From Rugamonas fusca (GTDB taxonomy: Bacteria; Pseudomonadota; Gammaproteobacteria; Burkholderiales; Burkholderiaceae_D): a DNA stretch of 64,000 nt. The stretch is taken from assembly GCF_014042365.1 (NCBI RefSeq), contig NZ_JACEZS010000024.1, positions 22,327 to 86,326 of the forward strand. The letters run 5' to 3'. The position numbers were made by a program, and so were the translations under genes. The notes under the pieces were generated by a model that saw nothing but the letters and a program-made list of their open reading frames with translations, made no database searches and was not told the origin of the DNA. Within the stretch, counting starts at the first letter, position 1. Each line of letters starts with the position of its first letter. Below, one piece after another: positions 9,819 through 17,361 of the stretch.

Positions 9819-9880
9819 GTGAGCGCGGTTGCAGATTCCGAGCCTGGCGAATCGGGGCGATTCGTCGCAACGCTCCTCGG
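9819..9880 (-). promoter_or_regulatory. S-adenosylhomocysteine (SAH) riboswitch
   Basis: On the minus strand, 31 bases before the ahcY start codon, the leader contains in order CCGAGGAGCG, TTGCGACG, a short variable hairpin, CCAGGCTCGG and CTGCAACCGCGCTCAC. These match my memory of the conserved core of the SAH riboswitch class found upstream of ahcY in beta- and gammaproteobacteria. Pairing of GAGCG with CGCTC, TTGC with GCAA and CCGAG with CTCGG builds the expected pseudoknotted fold. It is an on-switch: ligand binding should expose the AGGAGG site. This is seen by eye, not scored with a covariance model. Confidence 0.9.
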
Positions 9881-9900
9881 AAGGGGTATTTTACAAGAAT

Positions 9901-9956
9901 AATCGGGGATGTAACACCATTTTTCCCGAAAGAATAATCGTGTTACGTCCCCGATT
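9901..9956. repeat. 17-bp near-perfect palindrome between metK and the SAH riboswitch
   Basis: Left arm 9901-9917 (AATCGGGGATGTAACAC) and right arm 9940-9956 are inverted with one mismatch, loop 22 bases. It lies just after the metK stop and upstream of the riboswitch. It could be the metK terminator, but its length and GGGGA core suggest a dispersed REP-like palindrome. Confidence 0.7.
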
Positions 9957-9966
9957 TTGCCGCTGG

Positions 9967-11133
9967 TTATTTCAGGCCGGCGGCGGCGCGCAGGATGGCG
10001 GCCTTGTCGGTGCGTTCCCACGTGAATTCCGGCTCTTCGCGGCCGAAGTGGCCGTAGGCGGCCGTCTTCTGGTAGATCGGGCGCAGCAGGTCCAGCATCT
10101 GCACGATGCCTTTCGGGCGCAGGTCGAAGTGTTCCATCACCAGCTTGGCGATCTTCTCGTCCGGGATCACGCCCGTGCCTTCCGTGTAGACCGTGATGTT
10201 GATCGGCTTGGCCACGCCGATGGCGTAGCTGACCTGCACCTGGCACTGGCGCGCCAGGCCGGCCGCCACCACGTTCTTGGCCACGTAGCGGGCCGCGTAG
10301 GCGGCCGAACGGTCGACCTTGGACGGATCCTTGCCCGAGAACGCGCCGCCGCCATGGGGGCTGGCGCCGCCGTAGGTGTCGACGATGATCTTGCGGCCCG
10401 TCAGGCCGCAGTCGCCCTGCGGGCCGCCGATGACGAAGCGGCCGGTCGGGTTGACCAGGTAGCGCGTGTCATTCAGCCATTCGCGCGGCAGCACCGGCTT
10501 GATGATGTCCTCGATCACGGCTTCTTCGATGTGCTTGTGGCTGATCTCGGGCGAGTGCTGGGTCGACAGCACCACCGTGTCCACGGCCACCGGGCGGCCG
10601 TTGACGTAGCGCAGCGTCACTTGCGACTTGGCGTCCGGGCGCAGCCATGGCAGGCGGCCATCCTTGCGCAGCTGCGACTGGCGCTCGACCAGCCGGTGCG
10701 CGTAGTGGATGGCGGCGGGCATCAGCTCGGCCGTCTCGTCGCAGGCGTAGCCGAACATCAGGCCCTGGTCGCCGGCGCCCTGGTCCAGGTCCAGGCCGGC
10801 GCCCTCGTCCACGCCCTGGGCGATATCGGGCGACTGCTTGTCATAGCCGACCAGCACGGCGCAGCCGCGGTAGTCGATGCCGTAGTCCGTGTTGTCGTAA
10901 CCGATACGTTTGATGGTTTCGCGCGCAACTTGAATATAATCCACGTTCGCGTGCGTCGTGATCTCGCCGGCCAGCACCACCAGGCCGGTGTTGCACAGCG
11001 TTTCGGCGGCCACGCGGGCTTTGGGGTCCTGGGCCAGGATGGCGTCGAGGATGGCGTCCGAAATCTGGTCGGCCACCTTGTCCGGGTGGCCTTCCGACAC
11101 GGATTCAGAGGTAAAAAGGTAATCGTTGGACAT
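9967..11133 (-). CDS. metK: S-adenosylmethionine synthase
   Basis: Makes S-adenosylmethionine from methionine and ATP. 388 residues, standard length. Signatures: SVSEGHPDKVADQISDA (ATP-binding GHPDK at 16-20), the gating-loop region GYACDET, the P-loop-like GGAFSGKDPSKVDRSAAY, and RYVAKNVVAAGLA. The start ATG follows AGGAG. It lies upstream of ahcY on the same strand, so the methyl cycle is encoded in one direction metK-ahcY-(membrane protein)-metF, but the palindrome and riboswitch between metK and ahcY suggest separate transcription. Confidence 0.98.
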   Translation of the reverse strand: MSNDYLFTSESVSEGHPDKVADQISDAILDAILAQDPKARVAAETLCNTGLVVLAGEITTHANVDYIQVARETIKRIGYDNTDYGIDYRGCAVLVGYDKQSPDIAQGVDEGAGLDLDQGAGDQGLMFGYACDETAELMPAAIHYAHRLVERQSQLRKDGRLPWLRPDAKSQVTLRYVNGRPVAVDTVVLSTQHSPEISHKHIEEAVIEDIIKPVLPREWLNDTRYLVNPTGRFVIGGPQGDCGLTGRKIIVDTYGGASPHGGGAFSGKDPSKVDRSAAYAARYVAKNVVAAGLARQCQVQVSYAIGVAKPINITVYTEGTGVIPDEKIAKLVMEHFDLRPKGIVQMLDLLRPIYQKTAAYGHFGREEPEFTWERTDKAAILRAAAGLK

Positions 11134-11328
11134 CGCAAGCTCCTGATATTGGTGAAAATGTTGTCGCTTACCAATACGGCTTGCGACGCTTTAGCGAGAT
11201 TTATATTCCGCCTCGCAAGTTGTCTGTTAACTCAGCGGTTACTACATACGTGGTATTTTACGCTTCTTAAAAAAAATTTGCCTAGGCAACTCCTCGATTT
11301 TTGCCTCATATCAATATAACGAATCTCC

Positions 11329-12183
11329 ATGCTAGTCCTCCTGTTTCGCTTTCTGTCCATCTTCCCCTTGCCGGTCTTACACGCCCTGGGCGCCGCGCTG
11401 GGATGGGTGGTCTACCTGTCCTCGCCGTCCTATCGACGGCGCATGCGCGACAACCTGGCCCAGGCCGGCTACAGCGCCTACCTGCCGGCCGCCATCGCGG
11501 AAGCGGGCAAGAGCATCGTGGAACTGCCCTTCATCTGGTGCGGCGCGCCCGAGCGTGTGTCGCGCCACGCCAGCGACGAGAACTGGCAACTGGTGCAGAC
11601 GGAACTGGACGCAGGGCGCGGCATCGTGTTCCTCACCCCCCACCTGGGCTGCTTTGAGATCGTGGCGCAGGAAATCGCGCTGCGCACGGAACTGACCGTG
11701 ATGTACCGGCCACCGAAGAAGGCGGCCCTGAAGCCGCTGGTGGAAGGGGCGCGCGCGCGCGACAACCTGCTGCTGGCGCCGGCCAATATGTCGGGCGTGC
11801 GCATCCTGGCCAAGACGCTCAAGAAAGGCCGGCCCATCGGCCTGCTGCCGGACCAGGTGCCGCAGGAGGGCGAAGGCGTGTGGGCCGAATTCTTCGGCCG
11901 CCCCGCCTACACCATGACCCTGCCGGCCAAGCTGGCCCAGATGGGCGACGCCACCGTGATCGTCACCTACGCCGAGCGCCTGCCGCACGGCAAGGGCTAC
12001 CTGATCCGCTTCGTGCCGTTCACGGACAGCCTGGACGGCACCCCGGCCCAGCAGGCGCGCACCATCAACGCCGCCATGGAACAATTGATCGCACGCGCGC
12101 CAGCCCAGTATTTCTGGAGCTACAACCGCTACAAGGTGCCGGCCGGCGCCACCGCGCCCGCATCCGTCCAGGAGGGTGCATGA
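11329..12183 (+). CDS. LpxL/HtrB-family lipid A acyltransferase (first of a pair)
   Basis: Inner-membrane acyltransferase of 284 residues, predicted to transfer a secondary acyl chain to lipid A. An N-terminal membrane anchor (LVLLFRFLSIFPLPVLHALGA) is followed by the catalytic HX4E motif in LTPHLGCFEIVAQ, MYRPPK, and GLLPDQVPQEGEGVWAEFFG, the typical second block of the LpxL/LpxM family. The stop overlaps the start of the next, paralogous gene (ATGA), so the two are translationally coupled. Divergent from metK. Confidence 0.9.
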   Translation: MLVLLFRFLSIFPLPVLHALGAALGWVVYLSSPSYRRRMRDNLAQAGYSAYLPAAIAEAGKSIVELPFIWCGAPERVSRHASDENWQLVQTELDAGRGIVFLTPHLGCFEIVAQEIALRTELTVMYRPPKKAALKPLVEGARARDNLLLAPANMSGVRILAKTLKKGRPIGLLPDQVPQEGEGVWAEFFGRPAYTMTLPAKLAQMGDATVIVTYAERLPHGKGYLIRFVPFTDSLDGTPAQQARTINAAMEQLIARAPAQYFWSYNRYKVPAGATAPASVQEGA

Positions 12184-13061
12184 AAGCCATGCTTGGTTTG
12201 ATGTGGCTGCTGCACTGGCTGCCCCTGCCCCTGCTGGGCCGCTTCGGCAACCTGGTGGGCAGCATCCTGTTCGTGCTGCTGCGCTCGCGGCGCCATATCG
12301 CGCTCACCAATTTGCGCCTGTGCATGCCGGAACTGACGGAAGCGGAACGCGTGGTGCTGGCGCGCCAGCATTTCCAGGCGTATTCACGCAGCGTGTGGGA
12401 ACGCGGCATCCTGTGGTGGTCCTCGGAAGCGCGGCTGCGGCGCCTGATCAAGCTGGAACCGGGCCCGGTACCCGTGGCCGAGATGACGGAACGGCCCACC
12501 ATCCTGCTGTGCCCCCATTTCGTGTGCCTGGACGTGGCCGGCGTCGCCATCGCCATGGAAGCGAGCGCATCGTCGATGTACGTGCAGCAAAAGAACGCCG
12601 CGTTCGACAAGGTGCTGCGCCAGGGCCGCTCCCGCTTCAAGCCCGTGCGGCTGTTCACGCGCCAGGACGGCATCAAGCCCATCCTGCGCGCGCTGAAGGA
12701 AAAACTGCCGTATTTCATGCTGCCGGACATGGATTTCGGCGAAAAGGACGCTGAATTCGTGCCCTTCTTCGGCATCCAGGCCGCCACGCTGACGGCCACG
12801 GCCCGCATCGCCGCCACCACCGGCGCCCAGGTCATGCCCGTGATCGCCACCTTCCTGCCCAATTACCAGGGCTGGCGTGTCAAGTTCTACCCGGTGTGGG
12901 ACAATTACCCGGGCACGGACATGGTTGCCGCCACCCGCCGGATGAACGCCTTTATCGAGGACGAGGTCCGCCTGGCCCCGGCCGAGTACTTCTGGACCCA
13001 CAAGCGGTTCAAGACCCGGCCCCAGGGCGCAGCGTCGCTGTACCAGCGGCCCGCCCCCTGA
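12180..13061 (+). CDS. LpxL/HtrB-family lipid A acyltransferase (second of a pair)
   Basis: 293-residue paralogue of the preceding gene. N-terminal membrane segment (MKAMLGLMWLLHWLPLPLLG), catalytic HX4D in LCPHFVCLDVAG (Asp instead of Glu), then MYVQQKN and MLPDMDFGEKDAEFVPFFG as the second conserved block, ending with PAEYFWTHKRFKTRP. The start ATG overlaps the upstream stop by one base and follows AGGAGGG. Two tandem members presumably add the two secondary acyl chains; which does which cannot be read from sequence. Confidence 0.9.
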   Translation: MKAMLGLMWLLHWLPLPLLGRFGNLVGSILFVLLRSRRHIALTNLRLCMPELTEAERVVLARQHFQAYSRSVWERGILWWSSEARLRRLIKLEPGPVPVAEMTERPTILLCPHFVCLDVAGVAIAMEASASSMYVQQKNAAFDKVLRQGRSRFKPVRLFTRQDGIKPILRALKEKLPYFMLPDMDFGEKDAEFVPFFGIQAATLTATARIAATTGAQVMPVIATFLPNYQGWRVKFYPVWDNYPGTDMVAATRRMNAFIEDEVRLAPAEYFWTHKRFKTRPQGAASLYQRPAP

Positions 13062-13099
13062 CCCGACAGATCAACGTAGATAGATAAAAATAAGCGAAG

Positions 13100-13963
13100 A
13101 TGAAACTGAAATTCACCAAGATGCATGGCGCCGGCAACGACTTCGTCGTGATCGACGCGATCCACCAGCAAATCGACTTCACGCCCGAACAGTGGCGCAA
13201 GCTGGGCGACCGCCGCTTCGGCGTGGGCGCCGACCAGATCCTGCTGGTGGAACGGCCCACCGTGCCCGGCTGCGACTTCCGCTACCGCATCTTCAACGCC
13301 GACGGCGGCGAAGTGGAGCAGTGCGGCAACGGCTCGCGCGCCTTCGTGAAATTCGTGGCCGAGAAAGGCTTGAGCCAGGCCCGCGGCATCACGGTGGAAA
13401 CCAAGGCCGGCGTGATCGCCCCCCGGCTCGAGGACGATGGCAGCATCACGGTCGACATGGGCGCGCCCGTGCTGGAACCGGCCCGCGTGCCATTCGACGC
13501 CGACGGCCTGCAGGGCCAGCCCCAGGGCCGCGACACGTTGTGGCCGCTGGTGCTGGAACTGGGCGGCGCGCGCGAGCAGGTGCTGGTGTCGGCCGTGTCG
13601 ATGGGCAACCCGCACGCCGTGCAAGTGGTCGACGATGTGGAACTGGCGCCGGTGGAACTGACGGGTCCCCTGATCGAACACCATGCGCGTTTCCCGAACC
13701 GCGTCAACGCCGGTTTCATGCAGATCGTCGACCGCCACCACATCAAGCTGCGCGTCTATGAGCGTGGCGCCGGGGAGACGCTGGCCTGCGGCACGGGATC
13801 GTGCGCGGCCGTGGTGGCCGGCATCCGGCGCGGCTTGCTGGACTCGCCCGTGCGCGTGGATGCGCGCGGCGGCCAGCTCTCCATCGCCTGGGACGGCGAA
13901 GGCCAGTCCGTGTTCCTCACGGGCCCGGCCGTGACCGTGTTCGAGGGCGAGATCGAGATCTGA
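13100..13963 (+). CDS. dapF: Diaminopimelate epimerase
   Basis: Converts LL- to meso-diaminopimelate for lysine and peptidoglycan synthesis without cofactor. 287 residues. The two catalytic cysteines are present: Cys75 in EQCGNGSRAF and Cys230 in LACGTGSCAA. The N-terminus KFTKMHGAGNDFVVID is diagnostic. It lies 38 bases after the acyltransferase pair, so co-transcription is likely. In many proteobacteria dapF is followed directly by DUF484 and xerC; here about 4.8 kb with a Sel1 protein and two porins separates them. Confidence 0.97.
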   Translation: MKLKFTKMHGAGNDFVVIDAIHQQIDFTPEQWRKLGDRRFGVGADQILLVERPTVPGCDFRYRIFNADGGEVEQCGNGSRAFVKFVAEKGLSQARGITVETKAGVIAPRLEDDGSITVDMGAPVLEPARVPFDADGLQGQPQGRDTLWPLVLELGGAREQVLVSAVSMGNPHAVQVVDDVELAPVELTGPLIEHHARFPNRVNAGFMQIVDRHHIKLRVYERGAGETLACGTGSCAAVVAGIRRGLLDSPVRVDARGGQLSIAWDGEGQSVFLTGPAVTVFEGEIEI

Positions 13964-14042
13964 CCCCGTCCCAGGCCGGATCCGCTGCGGATCTGGCGCG
14001 CCGCGGGGGCCGGCCGCCGCCCCCCGCTCCCCTGGCGGACGC

Positions 14043-15560
14043 TCAGGCCGCCAGCAGCCTGGGCATGCCCGCCCCCATCCACGTCTTGAGCCGGTACAAA
14101 CGCTGGCGGTAATTGCCTTCCAGCCCGTCCGGCCCGCTATCGACATGCTCGAACTGGCGCACGATGCGGTCCAGCGCCTGGCGCTGCTGGGCCGTGCGCA
14201 GCAGGATCAAACGCCGCTTGCTGCGCCCGTAACTGGCGCGGATATCGACCACCAGGCAATGGCCATGGTCGGCCGCCTTCACGTCGAGCAACAAGGTTTC
14301 CGCCCGGGTCAGGCCGAACAGGCGGGCCAGCTCGATGCGGGCCGCCAGCAAGGGCTGGCTGTCGGCCAGGGCCCGCGTCAGCAGCGGCAGCACGGCCTCG
14401 GTCCAGCTGGGGGTGACGGCCGGGGCGGCGATCTTGGCCAGCACAGCCTCGGCCTCGGCACAGCCCTGGGCGGCCGCCTTTTGCAGCCAGTACGCGGCCC
14501 GCACGTCGCTCAGTTCGCCATTGCGGCGGGTGCGCCAGGCGTACAGGCCGCATTCGAGCTGGGCCACCCGGTGCCCCATCTCGGCCGCCCGTTCCAGGTA
14601 AGCCTGGGCTTCGGCCACCGAGCGTTGCGAGAATTCCGGTTTCAGGTAGATGCGCGACAGCGCGAACCACGCCTCGGCCATGCCCTGCTCGCCGGCCAGC
14701 GTGAGCCAGCGGATGGCACGCTTGAAGTTGACGGCGGCGATACCGGCCGCCAACCGTTTGCCGGCGCAATTCATGCGGGCGAACCACAGCCCCAGCGCCA
14801 GCTGCGCCTGGCGGTCGCCCCCATGCGCGGCCAGCTCCCGGCACTGCTGCAATTCCGGATCGTGCTCGGCCAGGTGATCGAGCGCCTCGGCACAGCGCGC
14901 CAGCAGTTGCACCTGCTGTGGCTCGACCGGCCAGGCGGCCACCCGCGCCGCCTCGGCATCGGCCGGCGCGCCCTGCAGCACGGTGCGCGCCAGTGGCAAG
15001 GCCAGCGTCAGGTAGCCGCGCAAATCCCCCGCCTGCCACGCCTGCTCCAGTACCCCGTACTGGTCAGCGCACGGATCGGGCCGGACCGGGCCCATGCCGG
15101 CGGCGCAAGCCGGGGCAGCGGCGGCCAGCGCCGCCGGTTCGCCGCGCTGGCTGGCCAGCAGGCGCCGGGCTTCGGCCGAACCACCCTTGGCCGCGTCCTC
15201 CAGCGCCAGCAGGGCCTTGGCCCGCAAGCCGTCATCGACGCCGTCGGCCTGCCCGCCCAGCACCAGCTGGGCCAGCACCAGGCCGGCCGGCGCCACGCCG
15301 GCGTCATAGGCGCGGTCATACCAGGGCAGCACGGCCGGCTGGCAATGTTGTGCGTATTCAAATGGAATGTGGTGGCCGATCAGCATCCATGCCTCGTCCT
15401 GCTGCTGCTGGGCCGCCCGGCTCAGCCAGTGCAAGGCCGTCGGCATGCTGCGTGGCAGGCTGGCCCCGCCAAACAGGTACAGCTTGCCCAGCGCCAGTTG
15501 GCTGACCGCGTCTCCCGCGCGAGCCCCCCGGATGATTCCTAGTTCTTCTCGATTTGCCAT
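14043..15560 (-). CDS. Sel1-repeat protein with an unassigned C-terminal domain
   Basis: 505-residue protein of unknown function. Sel1/TPR-like units are visible near the N-terminus (AVSQLALGKLYLFGG, ALHWLSRAAQQ) and in the middle (RAIRWLTLAGEQGMAEAWFA, AQAYLERAAEMGHRVAQLEC, AAYWLQKAAAQGCAEAEAVL). No signal peptide is seen from the chosen start. The last about 110 residues (from LTRALADSQPLLAARIELARL) are not Sel1 and contain a basic LLDVKAADHGHCLVVDIR and GRSKRRLILLRTAQQRQALD region that I do not recognise. Start ATG 15560 (MANREELG) follows a weak GAGA; ATG 15575 and 15584 are alternatives. Convergent with dapF. Likely a protein-protein interaction scaffold (inference). Confidence 0.75.
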   Translation of the reverse strand: MANREELGIIRGARAGDAVSQLALGKLYLFGGASLPRSMPTALHWLSRAAQQQQDEAWMLIGHHIPFEYAQHCQPAVLPWYDRAYDAGVAPAGLVLAQLVLGGQADGVDDGLRAKALLALEDAAKGGSAEARRLLASQRGEPAALAAAAPACAAGMGPVRPDPCADQYGVLEQAWQAGDLRGYLTLALPLARTVLQGAPADAEAARVAAWPVEPQQVQLLARCAEALDHLAEHDPELQQCRELAAHGGDRQAQLALGLWFARMNCAGKRLAAGIAAVNFKRAIRWLTLAGEQGMAEAWFALSRIYLKPEFSQRSVAEAQAYLERAAEMGHRVAQLECGLYAWRTRRNGELSDVRAAYWLQKAAAQGCAEAEAVLAKIAAPAVTPSWTEAVLPLLTRALADSQPLLAARIELARLFGLTRAETLLLDVKAADHGHCLVVDIRASYGRSKRRLILLRTAQQRQALDRIVRQFEHVDSGPDGLEGNYRQRLYRLKTWMGAGMPRLLAA

Positions 15561-16042
15561 CGTCTCACTATGCATGTGATTCATGAAAGCGGGCGGTGCG
15601 TCCGTGCTGTCTGCGCGAGCTTGGGACGGCCGATGTTGTGCCCACATCTTGCCATGAAAGAAGAAGATAGGGCCAGATAAACACAGACGGCAGTGTAGCG
15701 CGGCGCGCGGCCGGCACCGTAGCGTGCGCGCGACGGCGTGGCTATCTGCTTGATATGGCGCAAATCTCCGCGCTATGTGCCGTGTAGTGTGAAAGCAATC
15801 CCTGCTCCACACGTGAAAGGAAATCATATGCGCGATGCCATTCTGGACGGCCCATCAAGCGTTTCAAAAATACAACAGGGAAGTGCGGTTTTCCCCATTT
15901 CGACCAAGACTCGCCCCCATAATCAACCAAACCGGCGCCATTGACGCGGGCAGCCATTAAGGTTCAGCTCATCCCAGGTGGCGTTAGGCGCACTTGTCGG
16001 CTTTTAGATGTTTGGACGATTCACTTTCAAAAGGAATAACAA
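15561..16042. other. 482-base intergenic region between Sel1 gene and porin
   Basis: Divergent spacer. It holds the upstream regions of both genes and the 38-codon ORF at 15828. The last part before the porin is richer in A+T and ends with AAAAGGAATAACAA, the porin ribosome site. I see no tRNA, terminator or repeat in it. Confidence 0.5.
15828..15944 (+). CDS. Possible 38-residue small ORF upstream of the first porin
   Basis: ATG at 15828 follows AAAGGAA with five-base spacing, a better ribosome site than many genes here have, and opens a 38-codon frame (MRDAILDGPSSVSK...). It ends 98 bases before the porin start. No family is recognised. It could be a leader peptide, a real small protein, or chance. 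Confidence 0.3.
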   Translation: MRDAILDGPSSVSKIQQGSAVFPISTKTRPHNQPNRRH

Positions 16043-17074
16043 ATGAAAAAATCTTTAGTGGCTCTGGCACTCATGGGCGCATTCTCCGCTGCATATGCGC
16101 AATCGTCCGTGACCATCTACGGCACCGTGGATGCGGGCGTCACCAAGAAAAGCGGCACCTCCACGGCCATCGGCAAGCGCGACAACAACAAACTGGGCTT
16201 CAAAGGCGTGGAAGACCTGGGCAGCGGCCTGAAGGCACTGTTCCAGCTGGAAATTCGCTACGAGCCCGACACCGGCACCATCGAGAACACCTCCGGCGCC
16301 AACAGCCGTCCGCTGTTCCAGGGCCAGAGCCGCGTCGGCCTGCAGGGTGACTTCGGTACCGTGCGCCTGGGTCGTGGCCTGACCGCCTTCCAGGAATCGA
16401 TCACCGCCTTCGAACCATGGAGCGGCATCCCATCGGTGGCCGGCTACCAGACCGACCTGCAAGTGGCTGGCTACACCAGCTCGCCGCTGGACCAGACCGG
16501 CAACTCGGCCAACCGCTTCTCGAACGCCTTCTTCTACAACACCCCCGTCATCGGCGGCGTGTTCCAGTTGAATGCCACCATCCAGGCCAAGGAAGCGAAC
16601 GGCAACGCCGCCGTCGCCGCCACCGCCAACTCGGTCGCCATCCCGGCCAACATGGTGCCCAACACCACGCCTTACTCGCTGAGCGCCACCGTGGACAATG
16701 GCCAGTTCGCCGCCATGGCCGCCTACGAGAAGAACGCGCTGGAAACCAAACTGTGGTCGGTGGCCGCGTCCGTCAAGCCTATCCCTGCCCTGAAACTGAT
16801 GGCTTCGTACCAGAAGCAGGACCAGGGCCAGACCGTGTTCACCAACTATGACACCAAGTCCTGGATCCTGGGCGCCAACTACACCGTCGGCGCCGGCAAG
16901 ATCCTGGCCGGCTATGGCCAGAAGACCCCGGACGGCGTCGCCAAGACCAAGCAGGCTTCGCTGGGCTATGAGTACAGCCTGTCGGCCCGTACCTATGTGT
17001 ACCTGGACGCGTCCAACAAGCGCGCCGCCACCACCGTCAACTTCTACGGCGTGGGCATCCACCACAACTTCTGA
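16043..17074 (+). CDS. Gram-negative porin (Burkholderiales type)
   Basis: Outer-membrane trimeric diffusion porin of 343 residues. Signal peptide MKKSLVALALMGAFSAAYA is cleaved before QSSVTIYGTVDAGV, the hallmark first strand of this family. Further signatures are KLGFKGVEDLGSGLKALFQLE and SRVGLQGDFGTVRLGR, and the protein ends in NFYGVGIHHNF with the C-terminal Phe needed for barrel assembly. AAAAGGAAT precedes the ATG. A rho-independent terminator follows, so it is monocistronic. Confidence 0.95.
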   Translation: MKKSLVALALMGAFSAAYAQSSVTIYGTVDAGVTKKSGTSTAIGKRDNNKLGFKGVEDLGSGLKALFQLEIRYEPDTGTIENTSGANSRPLFQGQSRVGLQGDFGTVRLGRGLTAFQESITAFEPWSGIPSVAGYQTDLQVAGYTSSPLDQTGNSANRFSNAFFYNTPVIGGVFQLNATIQAKEANGNAAVAATANSVAIPANMVPNTTPYSLSATVDNGQFAAMAAYEKNALETKLWSVAASVKPIPALKLMASYQKQDQGQTVFTNYDTKSWILGANYTVGAGKILAGYGQKTPDGVAKTKQASLGYEYSLSARTYVYLDASNKRAATTVNFYGVGIHHNF

Positions 17075-17109
17075 TCGCGGCGGCCTGCGGCCGCTTGCCT
17101 TCACCGCGA

Positions 17110-17141
17110 CGGACAGGGGCCACCTTGTCCGTTTTTTTTTT
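17110..17141 (+). terminator. Rho-independent terminator of the first porin
   Basis: A stem of CGGACAGG pairing with CCTTGTCCG (17110-17131, with one G-T pair) is followed at once by a run of about ten T residues. It lies 36 bases after the porin stop codon. Confidence 0.85.
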
Positions 17142-17297
17142 CGCCCCGCCCTGGCCGCCCTGGCCGCCCGCCCCGCCACCGCCCGTCAGATGGCGCGCAC
17201 TTTTTTTGAATCCCCAACAAGGATCGTGTCTTCCGCGCAACCACGCGCGCTGTCCAGCGCAAACCTTGCTGTACAGCATGCACTATCGCTGTCATAG

Positions 17298-17326
17298 TTG
17301 ATTAGCACGTCCGTGCTATTTTAAAG
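17298..17326 (+). promoter_or_regulatory. Palindromic operator-like site before the second porin
   Basis: TAGCACG-TC-CGTGCTA (17303-17318) is a perfect 7-bp dyad placed directly after a TTGATT -35-like element (17298-17303) and before an A+T-rich -10-like stretch (TTAAAG at 17321). A regulator bound here would sit between or over the core promoter elements. The factor is unknown. Confidence 0.4.
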
Positions 17327-17361
17327 TCGTGATAAGAAAACCGATAAAAACTGGAGACACA

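Noticed and set aside
11134..11328. SAM riboswitch in the metK leader
   Set aside because: The leader has a CTTGCGA/TCGCAAG inverted repeat but none of the conserved blocks I know for SAM-I, SAM-II or related classes.
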